From positions 124,001 through 188,000 of the forward strand of contig NZ_POUT01000004.1 in NCBI RefSeq assembly GCF_002890915.1: a DNA stretch of 64,000 bases, given 5' to 3'. This document shows, piece by piece, positions 8,416 through 15,962 of the stretch. The translations under genes were made by a program, and so were the position numbers. The DNA is from Stutzerimonas stutzeri. GTDB lineage: Bacteria > Pseudomonadota > Gammaproteobacteria > Pseudomonadales > Pseudomonadaceae. The notes under the pieces were generated by a model. That model was given only the letters and a program-made list of their open reading frames with translations. It had not been told where the DNA came from and did not search any database. The first letter of the stretch is position 1, and the number at the start of each line of letters is the position of its first letter.

Positions 8416-10338
8416 ATGCGCGGCCGCCTTTCCAGTCTATTCTTCTGCCTGTTTTTCTCGGCCCTCGGCCTCGATGTTTCCGCCGCCAGCCTCAGCCAGC
8501 AACGCCAGTACTACGATGAAGCCAAGCAAGCCCTGGCCAAGGGCAACAGCGGGCCCTACCGGCGCTACCAGAGCGCCCTGCGCGACTATCCGCTGGAACC
8601 CTACCTGGCCTATGAAGAACTCACCGCCCGGCTGAAGACCGCCAGCAAACAGGAGGTCGAGGAGTTTCTTGCCGAGCATGGCGACCTGCCGCAGATCAAC
8701 TGGATGAAGCTGCGCTGGCTGCGCCTGCTGGCCGAGCGCGGCGACTGGCAGACCTTCACCCGCTACTACGACCCGCAGATGAACTTCACCGAACTGGACT
8801 GCCTGTTCGGCCAGTACCAGCTCAGCAACGGCCTGCCAGGTGCGGACGCCGCCGCCGAGCGGCTGTGGCTGGTCGGCAAGTCCCAGCACAACGCCTGCGA
8901 CCGCCTGTTCGAACTCTGGGACGCCAAGGGCCTGCTCACCGAGGAGCGCCGCTGGAAGCGCGCCAAGCTGGCCGTGGAAAGCGGCAACTACGGGCTCGCC
9001 AGCTATCTGGTAAAACGCCTGCCGACCCTGCAGACGCAAGGCCAGCTGATGCTCGACGTCGCGCAGAAGCCGCAGATGCTCGGCCAGCCGGAGCGCTTCG
9101 CCTCGGCCAGCCCGGCGATGGCGGACGTTGTCTCCATCGGCCTGCGCCGGCTGGCCCGCCAGGACCCGGAAAAGGCCCTCGACCTGCTCGACGGCTATGC
9201 CCGGCGCTTCGCCTTCTCCGACGACGAAAAAGTCGCCATCGCCCGGCAGATCGGCCTGACCCTGGCCAAGCGTTTCGACAGCCGCGCGCTGAAAGTGATG
9301 GCCGAATACGACCCGCAACTGCGCGACAACACCGTCAGCGAATGGCGTGCGCGGCTGCTGCTGCGCCTCGGCCGCTGGGACGAAGCCCACGAACTGACCC
9401 GGCGCTTCCCCGAGGAACTGGCCAACAGCAATCGCTGGCGTTACTGGCAGGCGCGCAGCCTGCAACTGGCCAAGCCGCAGAACAAGCAGGCCGAGCAGCT
9501 CTACCAGCCGGTGGCGCAGGAACGCGACTTCTACGGTTTCCTCTCGGCCGACCGCATCCAGGCACCGTACCGGCTCAATCATCAGCCGCTGGCGCTGGAG
9601 CCGAAGGTGGTGCAGAAGGTGCGCAACACCGCCGGCATCCGCCGCGCCCTGGAATTCCACGAGCGCGGGCAGATCGTCGACGGCCGCCGCGAGTGGTACC
9701 ACGTCAGCCGGCTGTTCAGCCGCGACGAGCTGGTCGCGCAGGCCCGCCTGGCCTACGACAGGGAATGGTATTTCCCAGCGATCCGCAGCATCAGCCAGGC
9801 GCAGTACTGGGACGACCTGGATATCCGCTTCCCCATGGCCCATCGCAGCGCCATGGTCCAGGCCGCCAGGGCGCGGGACATCCATCCCAGCTGGGCCTTT
9901 GCCGTGACCCGCCAGGAAAGCGCCTTCATGGCCGATGCGCGCTCGCATGTCGGCGCCACCGGCCTGATGCAGCTGATGCCGGCGACGGCACGCGATACCG
10001 CCAAGCGGTTCGGCATCCCGCTGGCCTCGCCGCAGCAGATACTCAACCCCAATACCAACATCCAGCTCGGCACCGCCTACCTGAGCCAGATCTACGGCCA
10101 GTTCAACGGCAACCGCGTGCTCGCCTCCGCCGCCTACAACGCCGGCCCCGGCCGAGTACGCCAATGGCTGCGCAACGCCGAGCACCTGTCGTTCGACGTG
10201 TGGGTGGAGAACATCCCCTTCGACGAAACCCGCCAGTACGTGCAGAACGTGCTGACCTATTCGGTGATCTACGGGCAGAAACTCAACACGCCGCAACCCC
10301 TGGTGGAATGGCACGAGCGGTTCTTTGAATCGCAGTAG
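8416..10338 (+). CDS. slt: Soluble lytic murein transglycosylase
   Basis: A 640-residue periplasmic enzyme that cleaves the MurNAc-GlcNAc bond of peptidoglycan to give 1,6-anhydro products. It begins with a signal peptide (MRGRLSSLFFCLFFSALGLDVSA), continues as a long alpha-helical superhelix rich in short helical pairs (about residues 25-450, the U and L domains) and ends in a family-23 SLT catalytic domain. The catalytic glutamate is E501 in RQESAFMADARSHVGATGLMQL, followed by the conserved AYNAGPGRVRQWL. The frame stays open upstream to 8152, but the ATG at 8416 is chosen because it directly precedes a clean signal peptide and gives the usual Slt70 length. Probably works in cell-wall turnover beside the upstream penicillin-binding protein. 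Confidence 0.92.
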   Translation: MRGRLSSLFFCLFFSALGLDVSAASLSQQRQYYDEAKQALAKGNSGPYRRYQSALRDYPLEPYLAYEELTARLKTASKQEVEEFLAEHGDLPQINWMKLRWLRLLAERGDWQTFTRYYDPQMNFTELDCLFGQYQLSNGLPGADAAAERLWLVGKSQHNACDRLFELWDAKGLLTEERRWKRAKLAVESGNYGLASYLVKRLPTLQTQGQLMLDVAQKPQMLGQPERFASASPAMADVVSIGLRRLARQDPEKALDLLDGYARRFAFSDDEKVAIARQIGLTLAKRFDSRALKVMAEYDPQLRDNTVSEWRARLLLRLGRWDEAHELTRRFPEELANSNRWRYWQARSLQLAKPQNKQAEQLYQPVAQERDFYGFLSADRIQAPYRLNHQPLALEPKVVQKVRNTAGIRRALEFHERGQIVDGRREWYHVSRLFSRDELVAQARLAYDREWYFPAIRSISQAQYWDDLDIRFPMAHRSAMVQAARARDIHPSWAFAVTRQESAFMADARSHVGATGLMQLMPATARDTAKRFGIPLASPQQILNPNTNIQLGTAYLSQIYGQFNGNRVLASAAYNAGPGRVRQWLRNAEHLSFDVWVENIPFDETRQYVQNVLTYSVIYGQKLNTPQPLVEWHERFFESQ

Positions 10339-10361
10339 CTAACAAAGCCGGAAGCCTAAAT

Positions 10362-10457
10362 GCATTGCCCCGGGGCGGGCCTCCCACGAAAAGCCGCCTG
10401 CGCATGCCGACCCTGTGGGAGGCGCGACCTCGCGGCGATGCAGGCCACAGGCCTGCC
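10362..10457. repeat. REPIN, GTGGGAGGC family
   Basis: Two oppositely oriented REP sequences: one ending GGGGCGGGCCTCCCAC at 10387, the other beginning GTGGGAGGCGCGACCTCGCGGCGATGC at 10414, followed by GGCCACAGGCCTGCC. Same family as the tandem array at 27.75-28.48 kb, here with the arms arranged outward. Confidence 0.7.
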
Positions 10458-10481
10458 AAAAGCTTGAAGCTTAAAAAGCCC

Positions 10482-11282
10482 CTATTCCGGCACGTCCACC
10501 GGCATGCCGAGCACCAGTTCGCCGCTGCCTTCGGCAATCAGGTTCTGCCCGAAGAACACGCCGCCCTCGCCCTTGCGGTAGCCCAGCAGGGTCGCCAACG
10601 GTTCGCGCTCGGCGTCGCGCTCGGCGGTCGCCGGGTCGATGGTCGGGATGACGCAGCGCGAGCAGGGCTTGACCACGCGGAACTCCAGCTGACCGATGCG
10701 GATGCGCTTCCAGCCGTCCTCGGCGTAGGGTGCCGCGCCGCTCACCACCAGGTTCGGTCGAAAACGCAGCATTTCCAGCGGGCGGCCGACGCGCTGCACC
10801 AGGTCATCCAGCGACGCCTGGCCGATGAGCAGGAAGGGGAAACCGTCGCTGAAGGCAGTACGCTCGCCAAGCTGCGCGTAGTCCAGATCCACCTGGATAC
10901 CCTCTTCCACCGGCAGATGGACCAGGCGGCAGGCCTGGCCGAGAAAGCGCGTCAGCCAGGCGGCGGCCGCTTCGCCGGCATCCGGCACCACGGCGTTCGA
11001 ACTCCAGATCTGCACGCAGCGCATCGTCGTCGTATCCGGCACGGCGACATCCAGGTCGTCCATGCCCGGTGCGCTCAGCCGCAAGGCCTGCGTACCCTGC
11101 CAGCGCGCCTGCAAAAGCGCCATCCGCGGCACGGCGCGTTGCGTCAGGAAGCGCCCCGTGCCGGCGGAGACCACCATCCAGCGACGGTCGCCAACGAGGC
11201 CGAGCACATCGCTGCTGGCCTGCTGCAGCGCTTCGCCGGCGGCGGACTTGAGGGGGAAACGATAGAGCGAGGAGAGATGCAT
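10482..11282 (-). CDS. MOSC-domain protein, YcbX-like without the ferredoxin domain
   Basis: A 266-residue cytosolic protein with an N-terminal MOSC beta-barrel domain (LSSLYRFPLKSAAGE, typical of this family) and a C-terminal MOSC domain carrying the conserved cysteine region KPCSRCVIPTIDP, where a cysteine ligates the molybdenum cofactor in the mARC/YcbX family. E. coli YcbX additionally has a C-terminal 2Fe-2S ferredoxin domain, which is absent here, so electrons would have to come from a separate partner. YcbX-type proteins reduce N-hydroxylated bases; that role here is inference. The start at 11282 is chosen for the AAGGA motif 8 bp upstream; the reading to 11402 adds residues unlike the family. 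Confidence 0.85.
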   Translation of the reverse strand: MHLSSLYRFPLKSAAGEALQQASSDVLGLVGDRRWMVVSAGTGRFLTQRAVPRMALLQARWQGTQALRLSAPGMDDLDVAVPDTTTMRCVQIWSSNAVVPDAGEAAAAWLTRFLGQACRLVHLPVEEGIQVDLDYAQLGERTAFSDGFPFLLIGQASLDDLVQRVGRPLEMLRFRPNLVVSGAAPYAEDGWKRIRIGQLEFRVVKPCSRCVIPTIDPATAERDAEREPLATLLGYRKGEGGVFFGQNLIAEGSGELVLGMPVDVPE

Positions 11283-11370
11283 GCAACGCTTCCTTGGCGG
11301 ACCATTCGTGGCCGTTCGAGCGGTGGACGAGCGAGACATCGCCCCAGCGCGCCCGAAAGGCAGGACCGCC

Positions 11371-11404
11371 GTAGGGTGGCAAAACCGCGAAGCGTTTTCC
11401 ACCA
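11371..11404. repeat. Short GGTGG...CCACC inverted repeat
   Basis: GTAGGGTGGCAAAACCGCG followed by AAGCGTTTTCCACC forms a small hairpin. A sister copy lies at 32755-32782 with almost the same loop sequence (CCGCAAAGCG), so this is a dispersed short repeat rather than a gene-specific terminator. Confidence 0.55.
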
Positions 11405-11469
11405 GTTCCTGGCCGCCGATCGTGAGCTCGCGCCTACTAGAGCCTGGATGTGAAGGCGCTAAGCGTCGA

Positions 11470-12402
11470 TCAGCTCGGCTCGTCGCGCTTGAGGCGATCC
11501 TGGATCACGTCAACGAGTTTCTCCGGCTGGAACTTGGAAAGGAAATTGTCGCAACCGACCTTCTGCACCATCGCCAGGTTGAAGCTGCCGGACAGTGAGG
11601 TGTGCAGCACCACGTAGAGCTCGTGCAGGCGCGGATCGTTGCGGATTTCGGTGGTCAGGCGGTAGCCGTCCATCTCCGGCATCTCGGCGTCGGTGAAGAC
11701 CATCAGCAGCTTGTCGGTCAGCACTTCGCCGGCATCGGCCCAGGCCTTGAGCATGTTCAGCCCCTTCAGGCCGTCGCTGGCGGTATGGATCTTCAGGCCG
11801 AGCTGGCTGAGGGTTTCGCGCAGCTGCGCCAGAGCGACGCTGGAATCGTCCACGCAGAGCACCTCACGGCCGCGGGCCCGCTCGAGAAGCGGGTCGGCCA
11901 GGCGCTCGGCAGGAATGCTGGTGTCGTAGGGCACGATCTCGGCCAGCACCTTTTCCACGTCGATGACTTCCACCAGCTCGTCGTCGACCTTGGTGATGGA
12001 CGTCAGGTAGTGCTGGCGTCCAGCAGTGCTCGGCGGCGGCATCACCGCATCCCAGTTGAGGTTGACGATACGGTCCACGCCACCGACCAGGAATGCCTGC
12101 ACCGTGCGGTTGTACTCGGTGACGATGATGGTGCTGCGCTCATCCGGCACCAACGGCCGCAGGCCGATCGCCAGCGACAGGTCGATGACCGGCAGGGTCT
12201 GGCCGCGCAAGTTGATCACCCCGCAAACCGAGCTGTGGCGGTGCGGCATGAGCGTCATCTTCGGCAGTTGGACGACTTCCTGCACCTTGAACACGTTGAT
12301 GGCGAACTTCTGCCGACCGCCGAGCCGGAACATGAGGATTTCCAGGCGATTCTGGCCCACCAGGCGGGTACGTTGATCGACTGAATCGAGGATGCTGGCC
12401 AT
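11470..12402 (-). CDS. cheV: Chemotaxis coupling protein CheV
   Basis: A 310-residue cytoplasmic adaptor joining chemoreceptors to CheA. The N-terminal CheW-like domain (residues about 10-160; ILMFRLGGRQKFAINVFKV, GVINLRGQTLPVIDLSLAIG) is followed by a CheY-like receiver domain (about 180-305) with the acidic pocket in VLCVDDSS, the phosphoacceptor aspartate in VFTDAEMPEMDGY and the conserved lysine in FLSKFQPE. The start at 12402 is preceded by AAGGAACCCGAA. A strong sigma-28 promoter lies 33-59 bp upstream of the start (12435-12461), so expression should follow flagellar assembly. The gene is monocistronic; its neighbours face differently or have unrelated roles. Confidence 0.93.
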   Translation of the reverse strand: MASILDSVDQRTRLVGQNRLEILMFRLGGRQKFAINVFKVQEVVQLPKMTLMPHRHSSVCGVINLRGQTLPVIDLSLAIGLRPLVPDERSTIIVTEYNRTVQAFLVGGVDRIVNLNWDAVMPPPSTAGRQHYLTSITKVDDELVEVIDVEKVLAEIVPYDTSIPAERLADPLLERARGREVLCVDDSSVALAQLRETLSQLGLKIHTASDGLKGLNMLKAWADAGEVLTDKLLMVFTDAEMPEMDGYRLTTEIRNDPRLHELYVVLHTSLSGSFNLAMVQKVGCDNFLSKFQPEKLVDVIQDRLKRDEPS

Positions 12403-12434
12403 TTCGGGTTCCTTGGTGAACGACAGATAAAGGC

Positions 12435-12461
12435 ATATCGGCCGCTTGCGGCGCGGCTTTA
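12435..12461 (-). promoter_or_regulatory. Sigma-28 (FliA) promoter of cheV
   Basis: On the minus strand the sequence reads TAAAGCCG-N11-GCCGATAT, matching the FliA consensus TAAAGTTT-N11-GCCGATAA with exact spacing. The -10 element ends about 33 bp before the cheV start codon, giving a leader of roughly 25 nt that contains the AAGGA ribosome-binding site. Confidence 0.82.
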
Positions 12462-12500
12462 TGCTCCCGGCAGGTCTTTTTCTCAACGATACAGCGCGCG

Positions 12501-12583
12501 TAGGTTGGGTTGAGCACAGCGAAGCCCAACAGAAAACGGCACGACGTGTTGGGCTTCGTCGCCTTGCTCCTCAACCCAGCCTA
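12501..12583. repeat. TAGGTTGGG...CCCAACCTA-type inverted repeat, copy 1
   Basis: Left arm TAGGTTGGGTTGAG with AGCGAAGCCCAACA, right arm TGTTGGGCTTCGTCG with CCTCAACCCAGCCTA. Both outer and inner segments are complementary. Two more copies occur at 57053-57142 and 63381-63493. Confidence 0.8.
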
Positions 12584-12635
12584 TGCTCAGCGCCAACCTG
12601 CCCGCTGCTCCGATCATGCATGGCGCTGGCCCCTA

Positions 12636-13550
12636 TCAGCTCAGCTGCTGTCCTGGACGCAATAACAAGGGGGAATCCGCTGGCAAGTGCAGGCGCAGCG
12701 CGCCGGGGCGGGCTTCGAAGCGCAGGCGTTCCCCGCTGAACGGTTCGCCATCCAGGTTGATGTCGATCGATTCCGGCGCCTCGACTTCGAGCCAGGCTAC
12801 CCGGGCACTCACCGACACCGCCTCGACACCCAGCAGCCCGCCGCTGAGCAAGGTGCCCAGGGTGCCGACCGTATCGGCTGGCGCCGGCACGATGCACACG
12901 TCCAGCAGGCCGTCGTTGATTGTCGCCTGCGGGCAGAGCAGCTGGCCGCCGCCGGCCTGGCGGCCGTTGCCGATGCCCAGCGCGAGGAATTCGCCCTGCC
13001 AATCGAAACCCGGCCCGCAAAAATGCCCCCGCGTGGACTGGATCTCGGCGAAGCGTGTCAGCCCGGTCAGCAAATAGGCTCCGCCGCCGAGCACCCGCTT
13101 CAGTTCCTCGGAGGTCGTGGCGGTGACTTTCGAGCCGAAACCACCGGTGGCCATGTTGACGAACAACTGGCCATTCATCTCGCCCACATCCACCGGTTGC
13201 GCCGGCTCGTCCAGCAGGGCCAGGGCCTCGAACGGCTCCAGCGGAATACCGGCGGCGCGGGCGAAATCATTGGCACTGCCAAGCGGCATCAGCGCCAGGC
13301 TCGCATCCACCTGACTCGACAACAACGCTTCGGCCACTTCCCGCAAGGTACCGTCGCCACCGCCGGCGACCAGTTGCCGGTATCCCGCATCGAGCGCTTC
13401 CAGCACCTGCCGGCGCGCATCGCCGGCTTCCCAGGTAACGCGAACCGCCAGGTCCCAGCCGAGTTCACGCTGCTGCCTGACGGCCTCGCGAACCGTTTCA
13501 TTGAGCGCCTGTTTACCGTGCAGTACCAGCAGCGCCTTGGCATCGCTCAT
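12636..13550 (-). CDS. yegS: YegS-type lipid (diacylglycerol-like) kinase
   Basis: A 304-residue cytosolic or peripheral-membrane kinase of the diacylglycerol kinase catalytic family. The diagnostic nucleotide-binding loop VAGGGDGTLREVAEAL is at about residues 61-76, and MPLGSANDFARAAGIP follows. A C-terminal beta-rich domain is visible with the terminal GEPFSGERLRFEARP segment. E. coli YegS phosphorylates phosphatidylglycerol in vitro; the in vivo substrate is uncertain. GAGGAAA lies 11 bp upstream of the ATG. It sits between cheV and the exopolysaccharide locus without an obvious functional link. Confidence 0.88.
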   Translation of the reverse strand: MSDAKALLVLHGKQALNETVREAVRQQRELGWDLAVRVTWEAGDARRQVLEALDAGYRQLVAGGGDGTLREVAEALLSSQVDASLALMPLGSANDFARAAGIPLEPFEALALLDEPAQPVDVGEMNGQLFVNMATGGFGSKVTATTSEELKRVLGGGAYLLTGLTRFAEIQSTRGHFCGPGFDWQGEFLALGIGNGRQAGGGQLLCPQATINDGLLDVCIVPAPADTVGTLGTLLSGGLLGVEAVSVSARVAWLEVEAPESIDINLDGEPFSGERLRFEARPGALRLHLPADSPLLLRPGQQLS

Positions 13551-13925
13551 GGCCGTTCGTTTCCTCGCTATTTCGACGCTATATCAGACCCGTTCGCCGC
13601 AGCGAAGTTGTGCCATCCAGACGCAGCGAGGATTAACCCAAAAGTTCGATAAATAACGCCGCCCGTCACCGCGCAGGCGTAGCCCCCTCGTCCAAGGCGA
13701 TTAAGCACGAAATAAAAATACATTCAGTAACAGTAACTTGTGCGCACAAATTGGAGTGCTTTGCTTTTTCGTCAACCCGCTGACTGGTACTGAACTCATT
13801 TCTGGAGGCACGGTCGGAGCAGGTGTCCCGAACAGGGTTGCGATAGCGGCCTGCCATCAACCTCCGCATGCCGCGGCGATTAATTCGAGTTTTGAAGCCA
13901 GCCTTAGCTGAGGAAGGAGCCTTGT
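13551..13925. other. Upstream control region of the exopolysaccharide locus
   Basis: A 375-bp non-coding stretch, AT-rich at 13690-13790 compared with its surroundings, between divergent yegS and the initiating transferase gene. It must contain the main promoter of the exopolysaccharide operon. I could not assign -35/-10 boxes with confidence. A perfect 12-bp palindrome at 13738-13749 is the best candidate operator. The last 15 bases contain a strong AGGAAGGAG Shine-Dalgarno before the GTATG start. Confidence 0.5.
13738..13749. promoter_or_regulatory. Perfect 12-bp palindrome, candidate operator
   Basis: TTGTGCGCACAA is a perfect dyad in the AT-rich part of the region upstream of the exopolysaccharide operon, about 180 bp before the first start codon. 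No regulator can be named from sequence alone. Confidence 0.35.
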
Positions 13926-15353
13926 ATGCGTGCACAGTCAGTTGGAACCCTTGAATATGCTCATCCCAGTTTCGTCGACTACTTCCTGGCCAGCGTTCGT
14001 CTGATCCATGGCCTGACCGCCATTCTGCCGGGCTTCCTGCTGCTGGCGTTCATGGATTTGCCCGCCAGCGGAGCCTTCAGCGCCTTCCTCGGCTTCTTCG
14101 CGGTACTCAGCGTCATCATCTTCCAGACCGTCGGTATCTACAGCGAAGAGGTATTCAGCACCCTGCTGCGTTTCCGCATCATGCTCCTGGCCTGGGCTGC
14201 GGCCTTCAGCTTCCTGATCTTCATGCACCAGGGCATGGGACTGCTCAGCTACCTGGATGTCAATCAATTGACATTCTGGTTCCTGACCAGCGCCCTGTTG
14301 TTCGGCGCCGAGCGGCTGGCGATGCTGGCGCTGTTCCGCCGCCTGATGGCGCGCGGCATGTTCCTGCAGAATGCCGTGATACTCGGCGGCACCGAGAATG
14401 GCGTGCGGGTTGCCGAATACCTGCAGAACAACCGCGACATCCGTACCGGCGTGCTCGGCTTCATCGATGACCGTCTGGAGCGGCTGCCCAAGGAGCTGGC
14501 CAGCCTGCCGCTGCTGGGTAACACCCGCGAGCTGGAACGGATGATCCGCGAGGAGAAGGTCACCCAGGTGCTGGTCGCCCTGCCCTGGTTCGCCGACAGC
14601 CGCATCGGCCAGCTCATCAACGAACTGCGCAAGCTGCCGGTCAGCGTCCTGCTGGTACCGGACATGGTCGCCTTCCGTCACGCCGACCGGCGCATCACCC
14701 ATGTCGGCGGGCTGCCCTCGCTGATCGCCTCGGACCTGCCGCTGCGCGGCTGGTCGCCCTTCTTCAAGCGCCTGGAAGACATCGTGCTGTCCAGCCTCGC
14801 CCTGCTCGCCGCCGCCCCGGCCATGCTGCTGATCGCCCTGGCGATCAAGCTCGACTCGCCCGGCCCGGTGCTGTTCAAGCAGAAGCGCTATGGCTACAAC
14901 AACCGCCTGATCGAGGTCTTCAAGTTCCGCTCGATGTACCACGAGAAATCGGACGCCAACGCCGATCGCCAGACCACCCGCCACGACGACCGCATCACCC
15001 GCGTCGGCCGCTTCATCCGCAAGACCAGCCTCGACGAACTGCCGCAGCTGCTCAACGTGTTCCTCGGCAGCATGTCCATGGTCGGCCCGCGCCCGCATGC
15101 CACTGCCACCAAGGCCGCCGGCGTGCTGTTCGAGGACGCCGTGGCCGAGTATTCGGCCCGCCATCGGGTCAAGCCGGGTATCACCGGCTGGGCGCAGATC
15201 AACGGCTATCGCGGGGAAACCGACACGCTGGAGAAGATCGAGAAACGCGTCGAGTTCGACCTCGACTACATCGAGCGCTGGTCGGTCTGGTTCGACCTCT
15301 ACATCCTCGTGCGCACCCCACCGGCACTGCTGCTCAACAAGGACGTGTACTAA
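13926..15353 (+). CDS. Undecaprenyl-phosphate sugar phosphotransferase (WcaJ/PslA-like)
   Basis: Initiating enzyme of exopolysaccharide synthesis: transfers a sugar-1-phosphate, probably glucose-1-phosphate, onto undecaprenyl phosphate at the inner membrane. 475 residues: four or five N-terminal transmembrane helices (about 20-125), a Rossmann-like CoA-binding_3 domain (about 140-250, [17 protein letters not shown]) and the C-terminal bacterial sugar transferase domain (about 275-470) starting with the re-entrant hydrophobic helix after [10 protein letters not shown]. The catalytic motifs [27 protein letters not shown] and the [16 protein letters not shown] segment are intact. It is preceded by an AAGGAG site and is the first gene of the locus. 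Glucose as substrate is inferred from the family, not proven. Confidence 0.92.
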   Translation: MRAQSVGTLEYAHPSFVDYFLASVRLIHGLTAILPGFLLLAFMDLPASGAFSAFLGFFAVLSVIIFQTVGIYSEEVFSTLLRFRIMLLAWAAAFSFLIFMHQGMGLLSYLDVNQLTFWFLTSALLFGAERLAMLALFRRLMARGMFLQNAVILGGTENGVRVAEYLQNNRDIRTGVLGFIDDRLERLPKELASLPLLGNTRELERMIREEKVTQVLVALPWFADSRIGQLINELRKLPVSVLLVPDMVAFRHADRRITHVGGLPSLIASDLPLRGWSPFFKRLEDIVLSSLALLAAAPAMLLIALAIKLDSPGPVLFKQKRYGYNNRLIEVFKFRSMYHEKSDANADRQTTRHDDRITRVGRFIRKTSLDELPQLLNVFLGSMSMVGPRPHATATKAAGVLFEDAVAEYSARHRVKPGITGWAQINGYRGETDTLEKIEKRVEFDLDYIERWSVWFDLYILVRTPPALLLNKDVY

Positions 15354-15426
15354 TCGGCCGGCGCCCGCGTTCAGCCGAAAAGCATCGCACTACGCCGCGC
15401 CGCCATGGCGCGACAGGACGGAACTA

Positions 15427-15507
15427 ATGAACCCCCTGAAAATCTCATTTTTGTTCAACCCGGACTGCCCTCCGGCGGCTGCGAATGAGCAGTCACCACG
15501 AGGCTGA
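15427..15507 (+). CDS. Candidate 26-residue small ORF before the phosphatase gene
   Basis: A short frame (MNPLKISFLFNPDCPPAAAN, then EQSPRG) with AGGACGGA placed well upstream of its ATG. Its stop codon ends 4 bp before the ATG of the next gene and overlaps its Shine-Dalgarno region, an arrangement compatible with translational coupling. It could be a leader peptide, a remnant of a deleted gene, or chance. The sequence resembles nothing I recognise. Confidence 0.3.
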   Translation: MNPLKISFLFNPDCPPAAANEQSPRG

Positions 15508-15511
15508 GACC

Positions 15512-15949
15512 ATGTTCAAGAACATCCTGATTGTCTGTGTTGGAAACATCTGCCGCAGCCCCACGGCCGAGGCACTGTTTGCTCACAGACTCGGTAGCCA
15601 GGGCCTGACGATCAGCTCGGCGGGTATTGGAGCACTAGTAGGTAACCCGATGGACAAGAGCGCCCACGAAGTATTGCAGGAGAACGGGTTGGAACTTCCA
15701 GCCCACCGTGCCCGACAGGTAGACAGCCACATGCTGCACCAGGCGGACCTCATCCTTGCCATGGAGCATAGCCACATTCAGCACATTCGCCAGATTGCGC
15801 CCGAAGTGCATGGCAAGACCTTCCTGATCGGCAAATGGCAGGGGGACCTGGAGATTCCAGACCCTTATCGCCAATCCAAGCCTGCCTTTGAACACGTCCA
15901 CAGCCTCCTGACGAAATCCGTCGAGAGCTGGCTTCCTTACCTGAAATGA
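15512..15949 (+). CDS. wzb: Low-molecular-weight protein tyrosine phosphatase (Wzb-like)
   Basis: A 145-residue cytosolic phosphatase expected to dephosphorylate the tyrosine-rich tail of the kinase encoded 13 bp downstream, cycling the Wzc-type chain-length and export machine. The P-loop CVGNICRS (C-x5-R-S) lies at residues 9-16, and the general-acid aspartate is in IPDPYRQ near residue 119. I chose the ATG at 15512 because the protein then starts MFKNILIVCVGNICRS as in the family, with GAGG eight bases upstream; the alternative ATG at 15485 adds nine residues. The pairing with a BY-kinase is the usual layout in Gram-negative capsule and exopolysaccharide loci. Confidence 0.9.
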   Translation: MFKNILIVCVGNICRSPTAEALFAHRLGSQGLTISSAGIGALVGNPMDKSAHEVLQENGLELPAHRARQVDSHMLHQADLILAMEHSHIQHIRQIAPEVHGKTFLIGKWQGDLEIPDPYRQSKPAFEHVHSLLTKSVESWLPYLK

Positions 15950-15962
15950 AGAAGGAACTTCG

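Noticed and set aside
8437..10314. 625-residue minus-strand open frame opposite slt
   Set aside because: Same shadow effect opposite a gene with an unmistakable SLT catalytic domain.
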